NCBI GenBank assembly: GCA_029261455.1
Contig: JAJDBH010000111.1
Coordinates: 1 to 53,602, forward strand
DNA from: Nitrospinaceae bacterium
GTDB taxonomy: Bacteria > Nitrospinota > Nitrospinia > Nitrospinales > VA-1
Length of the DNA stretch: 53,602 nucleotides
Reading direction: 5' to 3'
Both the position numbers and the translations under genes were made by a program. Shown piece by piece: positions 1 to 9,467 of this stretch. Each line of letters opens with the position of its first letter. The first letter of the stretch is position 1. Below the pieces are notes generated by a model. It worked only from the letters and a program-made list of their open reading frames with translations. It did not search any database and was not told the DNA's origin.

Positions 1-1086
1 GGCGCCAGCCAGAACATCGCGGTAGGCCATCTCATTAATAAAGTGAACTCCTTCGGCATTGACCACCTGGGCTCCTATTGACCGTATCGCCTCAGTCACC
101 AGCTGCCCCACCAGAGCTTCAGGATAACAAGCCCCTGAAGGGTGGTATTGATAACTGTCGAGATCAACCAGGCGACATCCCTGCCGATAGGCAAGCACGA
201 GACCATCGCCAGTCGCGCCGACATGGTTGCTGGTGGGGAACCCTTGTAGACGAATCTGCCCACTGCCACCGGTAGCCATAATCACCGCCCGAGCCGAAAC
301 ACAAACCGGCCGCCCGGCATTGCGGTCAAACAATATGGCACCGGTCACCCGACCCTTACCATCATCGACAAGTTCCATCGCCACATGCTCTTCCAACAGT
401 TGAGTGTCGGTCAGGCGCACCGCATCTTTCAAGACGCGCATGATTTCCAGTCCCGTGTAATCCCGGCAGGCCAATACACGTGGTACCGAAGTCCCGCCAC
501 CCCCGCGCAAACGGAACCGCCCATCTTCTTTCTGATCGAACAAGCAACCAAGTTGACTGAGCCAGCGAATGCTTTCCGGGCCTTGCTCACAAAGAACCCG
601 TAATAGATCCGGGTCATTTTCTCCATGTCCACCAACCAGAGCATCGGCAAAATGTCGCCTTGGCGAGTCATCAGGACTGAGCGCAGACTGAATACCCCCT
701 TCCGCCATCACTGTATTGGAATCTCCTAACCTGAGTTTGGTGGCCAGGTGAACTTTGAGTCCAGACCCTTCCAGGCTGAGTGCCGCAGCCGCACCGGCTC
801 CACCGCCACCTATGATCAAAACATCCGTTTCTATTTCAGGGTTAGGGACGTAGTCCAATTCGATAAGACTATCGCCTTCTAATAGCTGAGCAAGCTCTAA
901 AGGAAATTTTTGTTCTCCGGCGTTACAGCCAACAGTCACCTGTCGCTCATGACCCAGGTAATCGGGGTGATATTGTTTAAGAAGCGCATCTGCCTCAACT
1001 GAATCAGGCAAAGGTGCCGGCTGATTGAGCCGAACCGGGCGCGAACTTTCAAGTTTTTTCAGAGATTCTTTCGCCCACTCCATCAT
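1..1086 (-). CDS. SdhA/FrdA-like flavoprotein subunit (3' end outside window)
   Basis: About 360 residues of an FAD-dependent succinate dehydrogenase/fumarate reductase-family flavoprotein are visible; the C-terminus lies beyond base 1. An N-terminal extension of about 85 residues precedes the dinucleotide-binding motif (DVLIIGGGGAGAAAA), followed by AEGGIQSAL and by ATGGSGQ. In classical SdhA/FrdA the flavin is covalently bound to His in a (S)HT..AEGG motif; here the residue is Asn (GDSNTVMAEGG), so FAD is probably non-covalent, as in aspartate oxidase or soluble fumarate reductases. The ATG overlaps the stop of the upstream iron-sulfur gene as ATGA, which indicates translational coupling. 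The exact substrate (succinate, fumarate or another dicarboxylate) cannot be decided from this fragment. Confidence 0.85.
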   Translation of the reverse strand, partial: MMEWAKESLKKLESSRPVRLNQPAPLPDSVEADALLKQYHPDYLGHERQVTVGCNAGEQKFPLELAQLLEGDSLIELDYVPNPEIETDVLIIGGGGAGAAAALSLEGSGLKVHLATKLRLGDSNTVMAEGGIQSALSPDDSPRRHFADALVGGHGENDPDLLRVLCEQGPESIRWLSQLGCLFDQKEDGRFRLRGGGGTSVPRVLACRDYTGLEIMRVLKDAVRLTDTQLLEEHVAMELVDDGKGRVTGAILFDRNAGRPVCVSARAVIMATGGSGQIRLQGFPTSNHVGATGDGLVLAYRQGCRLVDLDSYQYHPSGACYPEALVGQLVTEAIRSIGAQVVNAEGVHFINEMAYRDVLAGA

Positions 1087-1739
1087 GACTCCACCTTCCC
1101 TGACAGACGAAACTGCCGAGCTTTTTCCAGCCTTTTATCTCGGTCTTCATCTAATAAATATTGCCACTCTTGCTCAGCATCATCCTCATTTTTTTCTATC
1201 GCCATTTCCCGGCTCATGCCCAGAGAACGACGTAACCAGAGTCCCATATTATGCGGCTTAACCTTATCTTCACACACGAACCGGCATAACCCGCAATGAA
1301 TGCAGGTTGTAAAATCTTCCGCCACCGCTTGGAACTCGCCCTTTTGCATACGTAAAACTGAGTCCATAACCGGGATTGACATGGGGCAGGCCGTGGTACA
1401 GCTTCCACATTTGGTGCATCGGTTCAGAGTCGGAAACGCTGATTGGAGATGAGAAAGTTCAGGCTGAGTCACCGGTATCACAGGAACATCGGCTTCAACG
1501 GGACAGGGGAAGATCTCCATTCCTGCCTCCACCGGCTTCATGCAGGCCAGTTCCGTCCCCCCCGGTCTGCCATCAGAATAACGCAAAGTGACGGTACAGG
1601 CCCCACAGACCCCTCCAGCACAACCGGTCTTGACACTTTCGGCCATTCCCGCCGCCCAAAGAGCATGCACCAGAGTTTCTCCAGCCTTGGCCTGAATGGT
1701 TTTACCTGAAATTTTTATTTCTACTGTTTTCTCGGTCAT
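1083..1739 (-). CDS. SdhB/FrdB-like iron-sulfur subunit
   Basis: This 218-residue electron-transfer subunit is the partner of the adjoining flavoprotein. The N-terminal [2Fe-2S] ferredoxin-type domain has Cys40, Cys45 and Cys48 (CX4CX2C) with Cys66 as likely fourth ligand. Two C-terminal CX2CX2CX3C motifs follow, at Cys108-118 and Cys146-156. Domain order matches the succinate dehydrogenase/fumarate reductase iron-sulfur family, where electrons pass between FAD and a quinone or another acceptor. No membrane anchor gene is seen within the window on this side. The start ATG lies next to the divergent yebC promoter region. Confidence 0.85.
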   Translation of the reverse strand: MTEKTVEIKISGKTIQAKAGETLVHALWAAGMAESVKTGCAGGVCGACTVTLRYSDGRPGGTELACMKPVEAGMEIFPCPVEADVPVIPVTQPELSHLQSAFPTLNRCTKCGSCTTACPMSIPVMDSVLRMQKGEFQAVAEDFTTCIHCGLCRFVCEDKVKPHNMGLWLRRSLGMSREMAIEKNEDDAEQEWQYLLDEDRDKRLEKARQFRLSGKVES

Positions 1740-1753
1740 AAGCTCATACGAAG

Positions 1754-1782
1754 TTGAGAGAAGATCATAGATTATGTTAAAT
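1754..1782 (+). promoter_or_regulatory. candidate sigma-70 promoter for yebC-ruvCAB
   Basis: TTGAGA, a 17-nt spacer and TTAAAT lie about 45 nt upstream of the yebC start, in the intergenic space shared with the divergent iron-sulfur gene. This is a pattern match only. Confidence 0.4.
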
Positions 1783-1825
1783 TACCCACAGTTTATAATT
1801 ATTTTTTGAATGTTGAGGAACGAAT

Positions 1826-2581
1826 ATGTCCGGTCATTCCAAGTGGTCCAGTATAAAACATAAAAAGGGCGCCGCCGACGCCAAACGTGGAAAAATTTTC
1901 ACCAAGATCATTAAGGAAATAACCGTAGCAACACGCATTGGAGGTGGGGACCCGGATGGCAACCCTCGCCTAAGAACCGCAATCATGGGTGCCAAAAGCA
2001 AGAACATGCCAGTGGATAACATCACCCGCGCCATTAAAAAAGGCACCGGTGAGTTGGAAGGTGTACAGTATGAAGAGCACACCTATGAAGGATATGGTCC
2101 CGGTGGGGCCGCCATCTTTCTGGAGGCTATGACCGACAACAAAAACCGCACCGTTGGCGAAATTCGCTCCGCACTCGGTAAAGCGGGTGGAAATCTCGGG
2201 GAAAACGGCTGTGTCGGTTGGATGTTTGAACAAATAGGACTCATAGTTGTCAAGACCGAAACTAAAAGCGAAGACGACCTGATGGAACTGGCTATTGATG
2301 CCGGTGCTGATGATTTACAAACCGTGGATGAGCACTACGAGATCACCACTGCGGTTGAAAATTTAGAGGCTGTACGTAAAGCCCTCGAAGATGCGGGCGT
2401 AGCCATGGAACTGGCGGAGATCACGCGCATTCCACAAAACACCGTTTCAGTTGATGAGAAAAAAGGCAAATCACTTCTCAAACTAATGGATATTCTGGAA
2501 GATCACGACGACATCCAAAAAGCCTATTCCAATTTCGAAATCTCAGATGAAGTCATGGCCGCTATTATAGAAAACAGCTAA
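1826..2581 (+). CDS. yebC: YebC/PmpR family protein (DUF28)
   Basis: The 251-residue product starts with the family signature [20 protein letters not shown] and keeps the full length typical of the family. Members have been described as transcriptional regulators (PmpR) and more recently as ribosome-associated factors helping translation of proline-rich stretches. A GAGGA ribosome binding site stands just upstream of the ATG. It heads the common yebC-ruvC-ruvA-ruvB order, with 124 nt before ruvC. Confidence 0.95.
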   Translation: MSGHSKWSSIKHKKGAADAKRGKIFTKIIKEITVATRIGGGDPDGNPRLRTAIMGAKSKNMPVDNITRAIKKGTGELEGVQYEEHTYEGYGPGGAAIFLEAMTDNKNRTVGEIRSALGKAGGNLGENGCVGWMFEQIGLIVVKTETKSEDDLMELAIDAGADDLQTVDEHYEITTAVENLEAVRKALEDAGVAMELAEITRIPQNTVSVDEKKGKSLLKLMDILEDHDDIQKAYSNFEISDEVMAAIIENS

Positions 2582-2705
2582 AATTCCAACCATCAAGATT
2601 ACTAAAAGCCTGACTTGGCAAAAGAAAGCCCGAATCAAAACCCGGCACCAGTGAGCACGGGAAGCCCATCCAAATAGTTAACCCTTTCACCAAGGTTGAA
2701 AAAAA

Positions 2706-3206
2706 ATGCGCGTCATGGGAATTGATCCCGGGAGCAACTGTACTGGATTCGGAATCGTCGAAGAAATCAAAAACGACCTTCACGCCGTCCACTGGAGCAG
2801 TGTGCGCACGTCACCGAAACATTCCTTTCCCGAACGGCTCAAGCTCATTTATGATGAACTGGTGCTGGCAATGGAAAAATTCCAGCCCGATGTAGTGGCG
2901 GTGGAAGATCTTTTTTACGCAACCAATGTTAAGACGGTAATAAAACTCGGGCAAACCCGTGGTGTTACCCTGCTAGCCGCCATCAACTGTGGTATTGAAC
3001 TTGCCGAATACAGTCCACTGGAAATCAAGCAGTCAGTAGTCGGTTATGGACGCGCTGATAAAAACCAGGTCTGTGACATGGTCACGACGCTACTACGCCT
3101 TAAAGAGAAACCCGAACCGTTTGATGCCTCCGATGCGCTTGCCACCGCCATTTGCCATATTCATCACGCCGGACTGCAACAGAAAATCAAACAGGCTCAG
3201 AGATAA
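2706..3206 (+). CDS. ruvC: Holliday junction resolvase RuvC
   Basis: RuvC is a 166-residue RNase H-fold endonuclease that cuts four-way junctions made by recombination, acting with RuvAB. The four acidic catalytic positions are visible: Asp7 (GIDPG), Glu67 (VAVEDLF), Asp140 and Asp143 (FDASDALA). Length is close to the usual ~170. A short AAGGTTG stretch precedes the ATG. It is followed after 7 nt by ruvA. Confidence 0.96.
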   Translation: MRVMGIDPGSNCTGFGIVEEIKNDLHAVHWSSVRTSPKHSFPERLKLIYDELVLAMEKFQPDVVAVEDLFYATNVKTVIKLGQTRGVTLLAAINCGIELAEYSPLEIKQSVVGYGRADKNQVCDMVTTLLRLKEKPEPFDASDALATAICHIHHAGLQQKIKQAQR

Positions 3207-3213
3207 CCAAAAT

Positions 3214-3810
3214 ATGATCGCCCACCTTAAAGGACAGCTGACTTATAAGTCTCCCGAATACACCATTGTTGATGTCAATGGAGTGGGGTATCAGGTTTTC
3301 ACACCTCTCTCAACCTATTATGCTCTGCCCAACTCAGGCCAGACGGTATCACTTAGAATACACACTCGTGTACGGGAAGATGAACTCAAGCTCTTCGGAT
3401 TTTTGACAGAAGAGGAACAAACTATTTTTCAAAAACTCATCACCATCAACAAAGTCGGGCCCCGACTGGCTCTTGGTATCTTGTCAGGAATGTCCCCTGC
3501 AGATTTATTGTCTGCGGTGATGAATAATGACGCCGCTAAACTGAGCACCATTCCCGGTGTTGGCAAGAAAACCGCCGAACGTCTGACAATGGAAATGAAA
3601 GACAAACTGGCAGACATGGTACTGGCAACTGAACATCAGCCTGATGCTGCCCCCACCACACAAGGGTTTTATGACGATGCACTTTCCGCGCTTTGCAACC
3701 TCGGCTATAAAAGACAGGAAGCGGATAAAGCTCTGAAAACGATCTACAATCAGAATGGCAAAGATGCCAGCTTGGAAGAACTCATTAAAGAAAGTTTGAA
3801 TATTTTATAA
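3214..3810 (+). CDS. ruvA: Holliday junction DNA helicase subunit RuvA
   Basis: This is a 198-residue RuvA, the tetrameric subunit that binds the crossover and loads RuvB. The N-terminal OB-fold domain begins [16 protein letters not shown]. The two helix-hairpin-helix motifs are visible as [13 protein letters not shown] and [12 protein letters not shown], and the C-terminal RuvB-binding domain ends the protein. The frame stays open upstream into ruvC, but the conserved N-terminus fixes the start at this ATG, giving normal family length. Confidence 0.96.
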   Translation: MIAHLKGQLTYKSPEYTIVDVNGVGYQVFTPLSTYYALPNSGQTVSLRIHTRVREDELKLFGFLTEEEQTIFQKLITINKVGPRLALGILSGMSPADLLSAVMNNDAAKLSTIPGVGKKTAERLTMEMKDKLADMVLATEHQPDAAPTTQGFYDDALSALCNLGYKRQEADKALKTIYNQNGKDASLEELIKESLNIL

Positions 3811-3827
3811 GGCCGCAGGAAAAATCA

Positions 3828-4853
3828 ATGGAAGAAGACCGACTCATAGACTCAGAACTGGACAACGAAGAAGTCCACTTCGATAACAGCCTCCGACCCA
3901 GCCAACTGGCAGAATATGTCGGGCAGGAAAAGATCAAGGAAAACCTCAATATATTCATCGCCGCCGCGAAATTACGCGATGAATCTCTCGACCATGTGCT
4001 GTTTTATGGTCCGCCCGGACTGGGGAAAACCACCCTCGCAAATATCATTGCGTCCGAAATGGACGCGAATATCAAGAGTACCTCAGGACCCGTCATTGAA
4101 AAGTCTGGCGACCTTGCCGCGCTTCTGACCAATCTTAAAAAAGGCGATGTGCTGTTCATCGATGAAATCCATCGTCTCTCCAACGTCATCGAAGAAATTC
4201 TCTATTCAGCAATGGAAGACTACAAACTGGATATCATGATTGGTCAGGGTCCAAGTGCCCGTTCCATTAAGCTGGAATTACCGCCCTTCACTCTGGTCGG
4301 AGCCACAACAAGAGCCGGGCTTCTCACTTCACCTTTGCGCGACCGATTTGGAGTAGTCCATCGTCTGGACTATTACAGCGAGAAGGAACTGGAAGTTATT
4401 CTCACACGGTCAGCTGGAATTCTTGAAACTGCCATCGTCCCCGATGGCGCCAATGAAATCGCGCGCCGGTCACGCGGCACACCAAGAATAGCCAACCGAC
4501 TGTTAAGACGTGTGCGAGACTATGCCCAGGTGAAAGCCAATGGCATTATCACCCGTGAAGTCGCTGCCAGTGCTCTCGAAATGATGGAAGTGGACGGCAA
4601 AGGACTCGATAAGATGGACCACAAACTTCTACTGGCAATGATCGAAAATTATTCCGGTGGACCAGTCGGCATCGAAAGCCTGGCCGCATCCATCAGCGAA
4701 GAAAAGGACACCATCGAAGATGTACTGGAACCTGACCTCATCCAAACTGGTTTCATCCAGCGCACCCCGCGTGGCCGCATCGCCACCCCCAAGGCCTACA
4801 AACATTTCAACAAACTCCCCCCCAGTCAGGGTAACCAGGAAAACCTGTTTTAG
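3828..4853 (+). CDS. ruvB: Holliday junction branch migration ATPase RuvB
   Basis: RuvB is the hexameric AAA+ motor that drives branch migration. Walker A (GPPGLGKTT, about residues 61-69), Walker B (FIDEIHRL, Asp112-Glu113), sensor 1 (GATTRAG) and the C-terminal winged-helix region ([15 protein letters not shown]) are all present in 341 residues. The gene follows ruvA by 17 nt and closes the operon. The following 243 nt hold only a small CTCCGA/TCGGAG hairpin (4928-4944). Confidence 0.97.
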   Translation: MEEDRLIDSELDNEEVHFDNSLRPSQLAEYVGQEKIKENLNIFIAAAKLRDESLDHVLFYGPPGLGKTTLANIIASEMDANIKSTSGPVIEKSGDLAALLTNLKKGDVLFIDEIHRLSNVIEEILYSAMEDYKLDIMIGQGPSARSIKLELPPFTLVGATTRAGLLTSPLRDRFGVVHRLDYYSEKELEVILTRSAGILETAIVPDGANEIARRSRGTPRIANRLLRRVRDYAQVKANGIITREVAASALEMMEVDGKGLDKMDHKLLLAMIENYSGGPVGIESLAASISEEKDTIEDVLEPDLIQTGFIQRTPRGRIATPKAYKHFNKLPPSQGNQENLF

Positions 4854-5096
4854 ATCTCCATCTCTACAAAGCATCCATTCCAAGCAACCCCCAAGAACCT
4901 TGGAACATAGAAATACCCCAATAGACCCTCCGATAATTTCGGAGTTACAAATTGACAAGGCCTTCAAAAATAACTATAAATGGGGTCAAGAGCTGAATTT
5001 CAATAAAAACAAAAATATTCCCAGATATTTGACTATAAATATTAGGAAATAAAAATTTGACATTTTCCCAAAGAAATTGCCCACAGGAGTTCCACC

Positions 5097-5912
5097 TTGA
5101 ACCCACTGGTTGCCAAAAAGCAGTTGCTCTTTTCTTTGATCACTTTAGTTGTCTGGCTCATCCATCCTCCTTTTCTGGCTTCCGCTTTTCAGGACACACA
5201 TCAACAATTACAGATTCAAACTGAAAATCAGAGAGTCCACATCCTCGCAAAAGATTATCCTTTGGGAAAACTTTTGCAGTCCATTCACGATAAAACTGGA
5301 ATTCAAATCAAGATTCCCGCCCCCCTTAATACCGTACCTGTTAATGCCAAAATTCAAGCCAATGACTGGAAGTCGGCATTAAAAAAACTTTTTCATGGAA
5401 ATAGTCGTTTCGAGATGTGGGGAAAAGAAATGGCAACCAGCAAAATCTGGTTATACCAATATGAAAACCACCCTGTTTCATCGGGAGATTTTGTTGTCCT
5501 CATTGATGCAAAAGAAACTTTATCGAAACATGAAATCTTTCGCCTCGCACAGGAATCCAGGGATATCGATCAGCGGCTCATGGCCTTGGAGCATTTCAGT
5601 TATCTCGCTCAAGATGAAGAAGTCCTTCCTCTGCTAGTCTTCAATTTACAAGCCAAGCAGGCAAAGATCCGAACCACCTCTCTCTCCTTATTTAAAAATT
5701 TTACCGACAACATACCTCTGACTGATATAGGAAAAATCGCACGTTTAGACAATGACCCAAAGCTTCGAATGCAAGCGTTATCGCTCATAGCTGAGCGCGT
5801 TGATGAAAACGATTCAAAACCTTATTTGCTACAGGCTCTCAATGACCCATCGGTAGAAACACAGAACCTGGCCCAGGAGCTTTTGAATGATCTGGGCTTC
5901 TCAGACATCTGA
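5097..5912 (+). CDS. exported STN-domain protein with HEAT-like repeats
   Basis: The start is taken as TTG because AGGAG lies 8 nt upstream and the resulting N-terminus is a signal peptide (residues ~1-30). Residues ~35-125 resemble the STN (secretin/TonB short N-terminal) fold: VHILAKDYPLGKLLQSIHDK followed by IQIKIP and a Val-rich strand. The rest (~140-271) is built of helical HEAT-like repeats, for example DIDQRLMALEHFSYLAQDEE and DPKLRMQALSLIAERV. It is probably periplasmic and may serve as a protein-protein scaffold. It lies 19 nt upstream of the broken DUF1566 gene, so the two were probably cotranscribed. The specific function is unknown. Confidence 0.7.
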   Translation: MNPLVAKKQLLFSLITLVVWLIHPPFLASAFQDTHQQLQIQTENQRVHILAKDYPLGKLLQSIHDKTGIQIKIPAPLNTVPVNAKIQANDWKSALKKLFHGNSRFEMWGKEMATSKIWLYQYENHPVSSGDFVVLIDAKETLSKHEIFRLAQESRDIDQRLMALEHFSYLAQDEEVLPLLVFNLQAKQAKIRTTSLSLFKNFTDNIPLTDIGKIARLDNDPKLRMQALSLIAERVDENDSKPYLLQALNDPSVETQNLAQELLNDLGFSDI

Positions 5913-5931
5913 ACACTAAGGAGGAAAGAAC

Positions 5932-6498
5932 ATGAAAATCCCAAGAAAGAAACATCTCAGCTATCTTGCCGGTGCAGGACTCATCTCTATGACTCTCGGT
6001 GCAGGTCCTGCCAGTGCTATTGATATTAGAAGCTGGGACAAAAATATAAGCGACGTGAACAAACGCTTTATCGTCCTGTCCACCTTGAATACCGAGGCTG
6101 TATTGGACAAAGAGTCGCAGATAGTTTGGGAAAAAATTCCGGACAATACTTCTACCACTTGGTTTGGCGCCCGCAATGCCTGTGTGCAAAAAGAAGTCGG
6201 AGGAAAGGCAGGGTGGCGACTCCCTTCCATTCAAGAGTTAGCCAGTTTGATAGACTCAACGCAAAACGATCCGGCTATTAAAAGCGGTCATCCATTCCTA
6301 AATGTAAATTCAGATCCTTATTGGTCCGGCACCAAAGGAGCCGCTATTTCTGGAGCCAGCGACAATGCTTGAAGCATGGATCCCGGAACTTCAGGAGCAA
6401 CCACTTTTTCAACCTCAGGCGCAATCACCTTAAGTGTGACCACAGAATCAAACTTAACCTGGTGTGTTCGCAGTCCCCTTGCTTCTCAAGGTGAATAA
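5932..6498 (+). pseudogene. DUF1566/Lcl-domain exported protein, interrupted by an in-frame TGA
   Basis: A strong AGGAGG ribosome binding site precedes a signal peptide and a DUF1566 (Lcl C-terminal) domain: ARNACVQKEVGGKAGWRLPS, then IQELASLID, then DPYWSGT. The frame meets TGA at 6370-6372 in the sequence DNA-stop-SMDPGTSG. Beyond it the same frame stays open for 41 codons and ends with LTWCVRSP, the conserved family C-terminus, before TAA at 6496. The stop sits where related proteins often carry Trp, so a TGG-to-TGA change explains it. The truncated product (146 residues) would lack the last strands. Sequencing error or readthrough are the alternatives. Confidence 0.8.
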
Positions 6499-6515
6499 TC
6501 AAATACAGTAAAACT

Positions 6516-6539
6516 GCCCCTCTCTAACTGGAGAGGGGC
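6516..6539 (-). terminator. hairpin terminator of the FAH-family gene
   Basis: A 9-bp perfect stem (GCCCCTCTC / GAGAGGGGC) with a 6-nt loop covers the stop codon of the minus-strand gene and is followed on that strand by AGTTTTAC. It lies between convergent genes and may act on both, though the U-run is short. Confidence 0.5.
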
Positions 6540-7186
6540 CAAGAAAATCGACCCGTAACAGGACTCTCAATGTCCACCTGATCTCCAGAATTTAATTGAC
6601 CAACACCCGAAGGGGTCCCGGTAAAAATGATGTCTCCTGGCCTCAACCTCCACCACCCACTCAGCCTGTGAATTAAATTTCTGATAGGGAATAGCATGTA
6701 GCGGGTGTTGCCTTGTTGTCGAAGGTCGCCGTTAACCGAACAGGAGAACGGTAAATTTTCCAGATCAATGGAGTTCGAATCGTAAGCTTTAAAATGCCCT
6801 AAAGGCGCACTCTGCTCAAACGACTTGGACAGTTCCCAAGGCAATCCTGTTTTTTTTAAACGGCTTTGAATATCGCGCAGCGTCAAATCCAACCCCAATG
6901 TGATTCCGGCAATATACGACAAGGCATCTACTTCAGGAACACCCTGCCCTTCCTTGCCAATCAAGAGCACCACTTCCACTTCATGATGCAAAAGCTTTCC
7001 ATGCTGCGGAATACTAATAGGTTCACCGGGAGACACAATACTGCAAACCGGTTTCATAAAAACCACCGGTTCCTCCGGTGCTGTACCGCCCAGTTCTTTT
7101 ATGTGCTCGTCATAATTTTTGCCGATGAAAAAAATCCGTTGCGGTGTGAAGAGTTGGCCATTTACAGTAATCGGCAACGCACTCAT
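6524..7186 (-). CDS. fumarylacetoacetate hydrolase (FAH) family protein
   Basis: This 220-residue protein is of the FAHD1/YcgM type, the single-domain form that acts as acylpyruvase or oxaloacetate decarboxylase in characterised members. Visible family features are FFIGKNYDEHIKELG near the N-terminus, PVVFMKP, the metal-binding Glu-x-Glu in HHEVEVVLLIGK, Asp in GLDLTLRD, and IIFTGTPSGVG near the C-terminus. Its ATG overlaps the stop of the upstream dienelactone-hydrolase gene (ATGA), so the two are translated together. The substrate is not decided by sequence. Confidence 0.88.
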   Translation of the reverse strand: MSALPITVNGQLFTPQRIFFIGKNYDEHIKELGGTAPEEPVVFMKPVCSIVSPGEPISIPQHGKLLHHEVEVVLLIGKEGQGVPEVDALSYIAGITLGLDLTLRDIQSRLKKTGLPWELSKSFEQSAPLGHFKAYDSNSIDLENLPFSCSVNGDLRQQGNTRYMLFPIRNLIHRLSGWWRLRPGDIIFTGTPSGVGQLNSGDQVDIESPVTGRFSWPLSS

Positions 7187-7974
7187 TGATTGAAGATACG
7201 TTGGAAGAAATTTTGCATGGCCTTCCAGGACTGCTCATCTGCCTTTTTGTTATACTCCAATGCTCCAATATCAAATTTTTCGCGGAACTCATCGGCCTGT
7301 TTGTTGGTGAAACTGTGTTTGACTCCCTGCAAGTTCATGTAGGTGAAATCAACATTGCCCGCCACCATTTGACTAGAAAAAGATGCCACCGTTTCGGGTT
7401 TGAGAAATCCATCCTGAGATCCGTTGATAACTAGAACCGAAGCCTTCATATTTGTAATCGCCGGCTGCAAAGGCAATGCACTGTGAAAAGCAACAACGCC
7501 ATCCAGATCGGCGCCATTCCTTGCCATACGTATGGACACCGCACCGCCAAAGCAAAATCCAATAGCACCTATCCGTTCTGCATCAACAGTTTTGTGCGAC
7601 TGTAAAACTTCCTGGGCCTTATTGAACCGTGCCTGAGAAGTCTCCCAATCTTTGAAAGCAGCATTCATGAATTCTCCGGCTTTCTTGGGGTGATCGGCTA
7701 TTTTTCCGTCACCATACATATCCACCGCCAATGCTGTGTAGCCAATTTTAGCCAGCATACGGGCGCGATCTCTAGCATGTTCGTTATGCCCCCACCATTC
7801 ATGGACCACTAAAATCCCAGGACGTTTTCCTTTAATATCAGAGTCGTAAGCAAGATAGCCCTTTAAAGTTGTGCCGTTCTGGGTATATTCGATCTCCTGA
7901 GTTTGAACCTCGGCTTGGGCAGTGGTCGCCAGACCCAGAATTGCAATAAAAACCAATTGAATAAATCGTTTCAT
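7183..7974 (-). CDS. exported dienelactone hydrolase family protein
   Basis: This 263-residue alpha/beta hydrolase carries an N-terminal signal peptide (MKRFIQLVFIAILGLATTAQA). The Cys-Asp-His triad of the family is visible: Cys in GAIGFCFGG, Asp in INGSQDGFL and His in GVKHSFTN. HEWWGHNEHARDRA is typical of the family. Periplasmic location is inferred from the signal peptide. It is the first gene of the overlapping pair with the FAH-family protein and is divergent from the sulfite dehydrogenase gene. Confidence 0.88.
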   Translation of the reverse strand: MKRFIQLVFIAILGLATTAQAEVQTQEIEYTQNGTTLKGYLAYDSDIKGKRPGILVVHEWWGHNEHARDRARMLAKIGYTALAVDMYGDGKIADHPKKAGEFMNAAFKDWETSQARFNKAQEVLQSHKTVDAERIGAIGFCFGGAVSIRMARNGADLDGVVAFHSALPLQPAITNMKASVLVINGSQDGFLKPETVASFSSQMVAGNVDFTYMNLQGVKHSFTNKQADEFREKFDIGALEYNKKADEQSWKAMQNFFQRIFNQ

Positions 7975-8131
7975 AGTTTTTTGACTCCCCTTGATAAGGG
8001 TTTAAAGATTAAGAATTGCTAAATCTTACCGGGCTTTCTGGTGAAGGGAAAGAAAAAACCGAAACGCCCTCTTCCCTTTGAGTGAATGGTAGCAATTAAC
8101 TAAAACATTCTTTTCCCACGTTGGGTTAATT

Positions 8132-8159
8132 TTGCCAAATTCAGGATAACTGGTAAAAT
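8132..8159 (+). promoter_or_regulatory. candidate sigma-70 promoter for the sorA-like gene
   Basis: TTGCCA, a 16-nt spacer and TAAAAT lie about 40 nt upstream of the start codon in the divergent intergenic region. GGAGA and AAAGGA stretches follow. Confidence 0.45.
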
Positions 8160-8199
8160 TTAAAGGAGACAAGACTCTATTAAAGGAAAATTTTAAGTC

Positions 8200-9435
8200 A
8201 TGAGTAACCGTCAAAAACTAAATGCTTCCCGCCGGATATTTTTAAAGTACGGGGGATTAACAGCCATGATGGTTGCAATGGATTTAACGCTTCCTCTTCT
8301 TCATCCTTTACAGTCTGGGCTGATAACTTCTTCAAACGCAGAAGCTCTTGATGAATTAATAATCCCAGGCAAAAATGGATTGATTATTTTAAATAATCGC
8401 CCCATAAATGCTGAGACCCCACCTCACTTACTAGACGAAGCTATTACTCCCAATGATCGGCATTTCGTCAGGAATAACGGACTCCCCCCTCAAACAGATT
8501 TAGACGAGTGGACGCTTACCATTGATGGCGAGGTGCATAACCCTCTGGTATTGACTCTTGAGCAACTCAAACGATTCAAACAGTACACCTATTCCCTGCA
8601 AATCGAATGTGGAGGCAACGGACGGGCGGGTTTCCATCCACCGACAAAAGGCAACCAATGGACTTACGGAGCAATAGGCTGCGCTACTTACACAGGAGTG
8701 CTTATGAGAGATGTACTCCGTTCTGCTGGGTTGAAGAATTCAGCCATCTACACGGGTTATTATGGCAGCGACCTACATCTAAGTGGCGACCTTAATAAAG
8801 TACCTATTTCGCGCGGGACCCCTATCAGCAAAGCCATGGATGAACATACCCTGATCGCCTGGGAAATGAACGGCCGGCCTCTTCCTGTCCTACATGGATA
8901 TCCTCTGCGCGTGGTCACACCCGGTTGGCCCGGATCAACCTCCATAAAATGGCTGAAACGCATTACTATCCGAGATCAGGAGCATGATGGACCCAAGATG
9001 ACAGGTTATTCTTACCGTTTACCTCGAAACCCGGTTCCTCCTGGTACGCCTGTGCCAATGGAGAATATGAGGATCATCGAATCGATGCCCGTGAAATCAC
9101 TGATCACATTTCCAAAATCCCGGCTCAACTGGAAGCATAAAAAATCTCTATTGGTGAAAGGGCATGCCTGGGCTGGAGATCGAAGCATAAAAGCCGTACA
9201 CATCTCTATAGATTTTGGAGTCAATTGGGTGCAAGCGTCTTTAAGTCCGCCTGTCAATCCCTTTGCCTGGCAAAACTGGAACACAATGATTGATTTTCCG
9301 ATGAAGGGCTATTATGAAGTTTGGGCAAGAGCCACGGATAGCATTGGTGAAATGCAACCCATGGTTGTACCGGGATGGAACCCTAAAGGATATTTGAACA
9401 ATGCCATGCACCGAATTTCAGTTACAGTACTTTGA
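8200..9435 (+). CDS. SorA-like sulfite dehydrogenase, molybdopterin subunit
   Basis: This 411-residue sulfite oxidase-family molybdoenzyme has a twin-arginine signal at the N-terminus (SRRIFLKYGG), so it is exported folded to the periplasm. The Moco-binding domain has the conserved Cys ligand in LQIECGGNGRAGF. VTPGWPGSTSIKWLKRI precedes the C-terminal Mo-co dimerisation domain (about residues 300-411, with VKGHAWAGDRSIKAVHIS). Known family members oxidise sulfite to sulfate and pass electrons to cytochrome c. The next gene encodes a small cytochrome c, as in SorAB. Other sulfite-oxidase-like enzymes with different substrates cannot be excluded. Confidence 0.88.
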   Translation: MSNRQKLNASRRIFLKYGGLTAMMVAMDLTLPLLHPLQSGLITSSNAEALDELIIPGKNGLIILNNRPINAETPPHLLDEAITPNDRHFVRNNGLPPQTDLDEWTLTIDGEVHNPLVLTLEQLKRFKQYTYSLQIECGGNGRAGFHPPTKGNQWTYGAIGCATYTGVLMRDVLRSAGLKNSAIYTGYYGSDLHLSGDLNKVPISRGTPISKAMDEHTLIAWEMNGRPLPVLHGYPLRVVTPGWPGSTSIKWLKRITIRDQEHDGPKMTGYSYRLPRNPVPPGTPVPMENMRIIESMPVKSLITFPKSRLNWKHKKSLLVKGHAWAGDRSIKAVHISIDFGVNWVQASLSPPVNPFAWQNWNTMIDFPMKGYYEVWARATDSIGEMQPMVVPGWNPKGYLNNAMHRISVTVL

Positions 9436-9467
9436 AAGAAGATAGAAATATTTTTAACAAAAGAATC

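Noticed and set aside
4657-5052. Plus frame running from inside ruvB into the following gap
   Set aside because: Out-of-frame shadow of ruvB with a low-complexity tail.
6370-6372. Selenocysteine or alternative genetic code as explanation of the TGA
   Set aside because: Many genes here end naturally at TGA, and the position corresponds to Trp rather than to a redox Cys.
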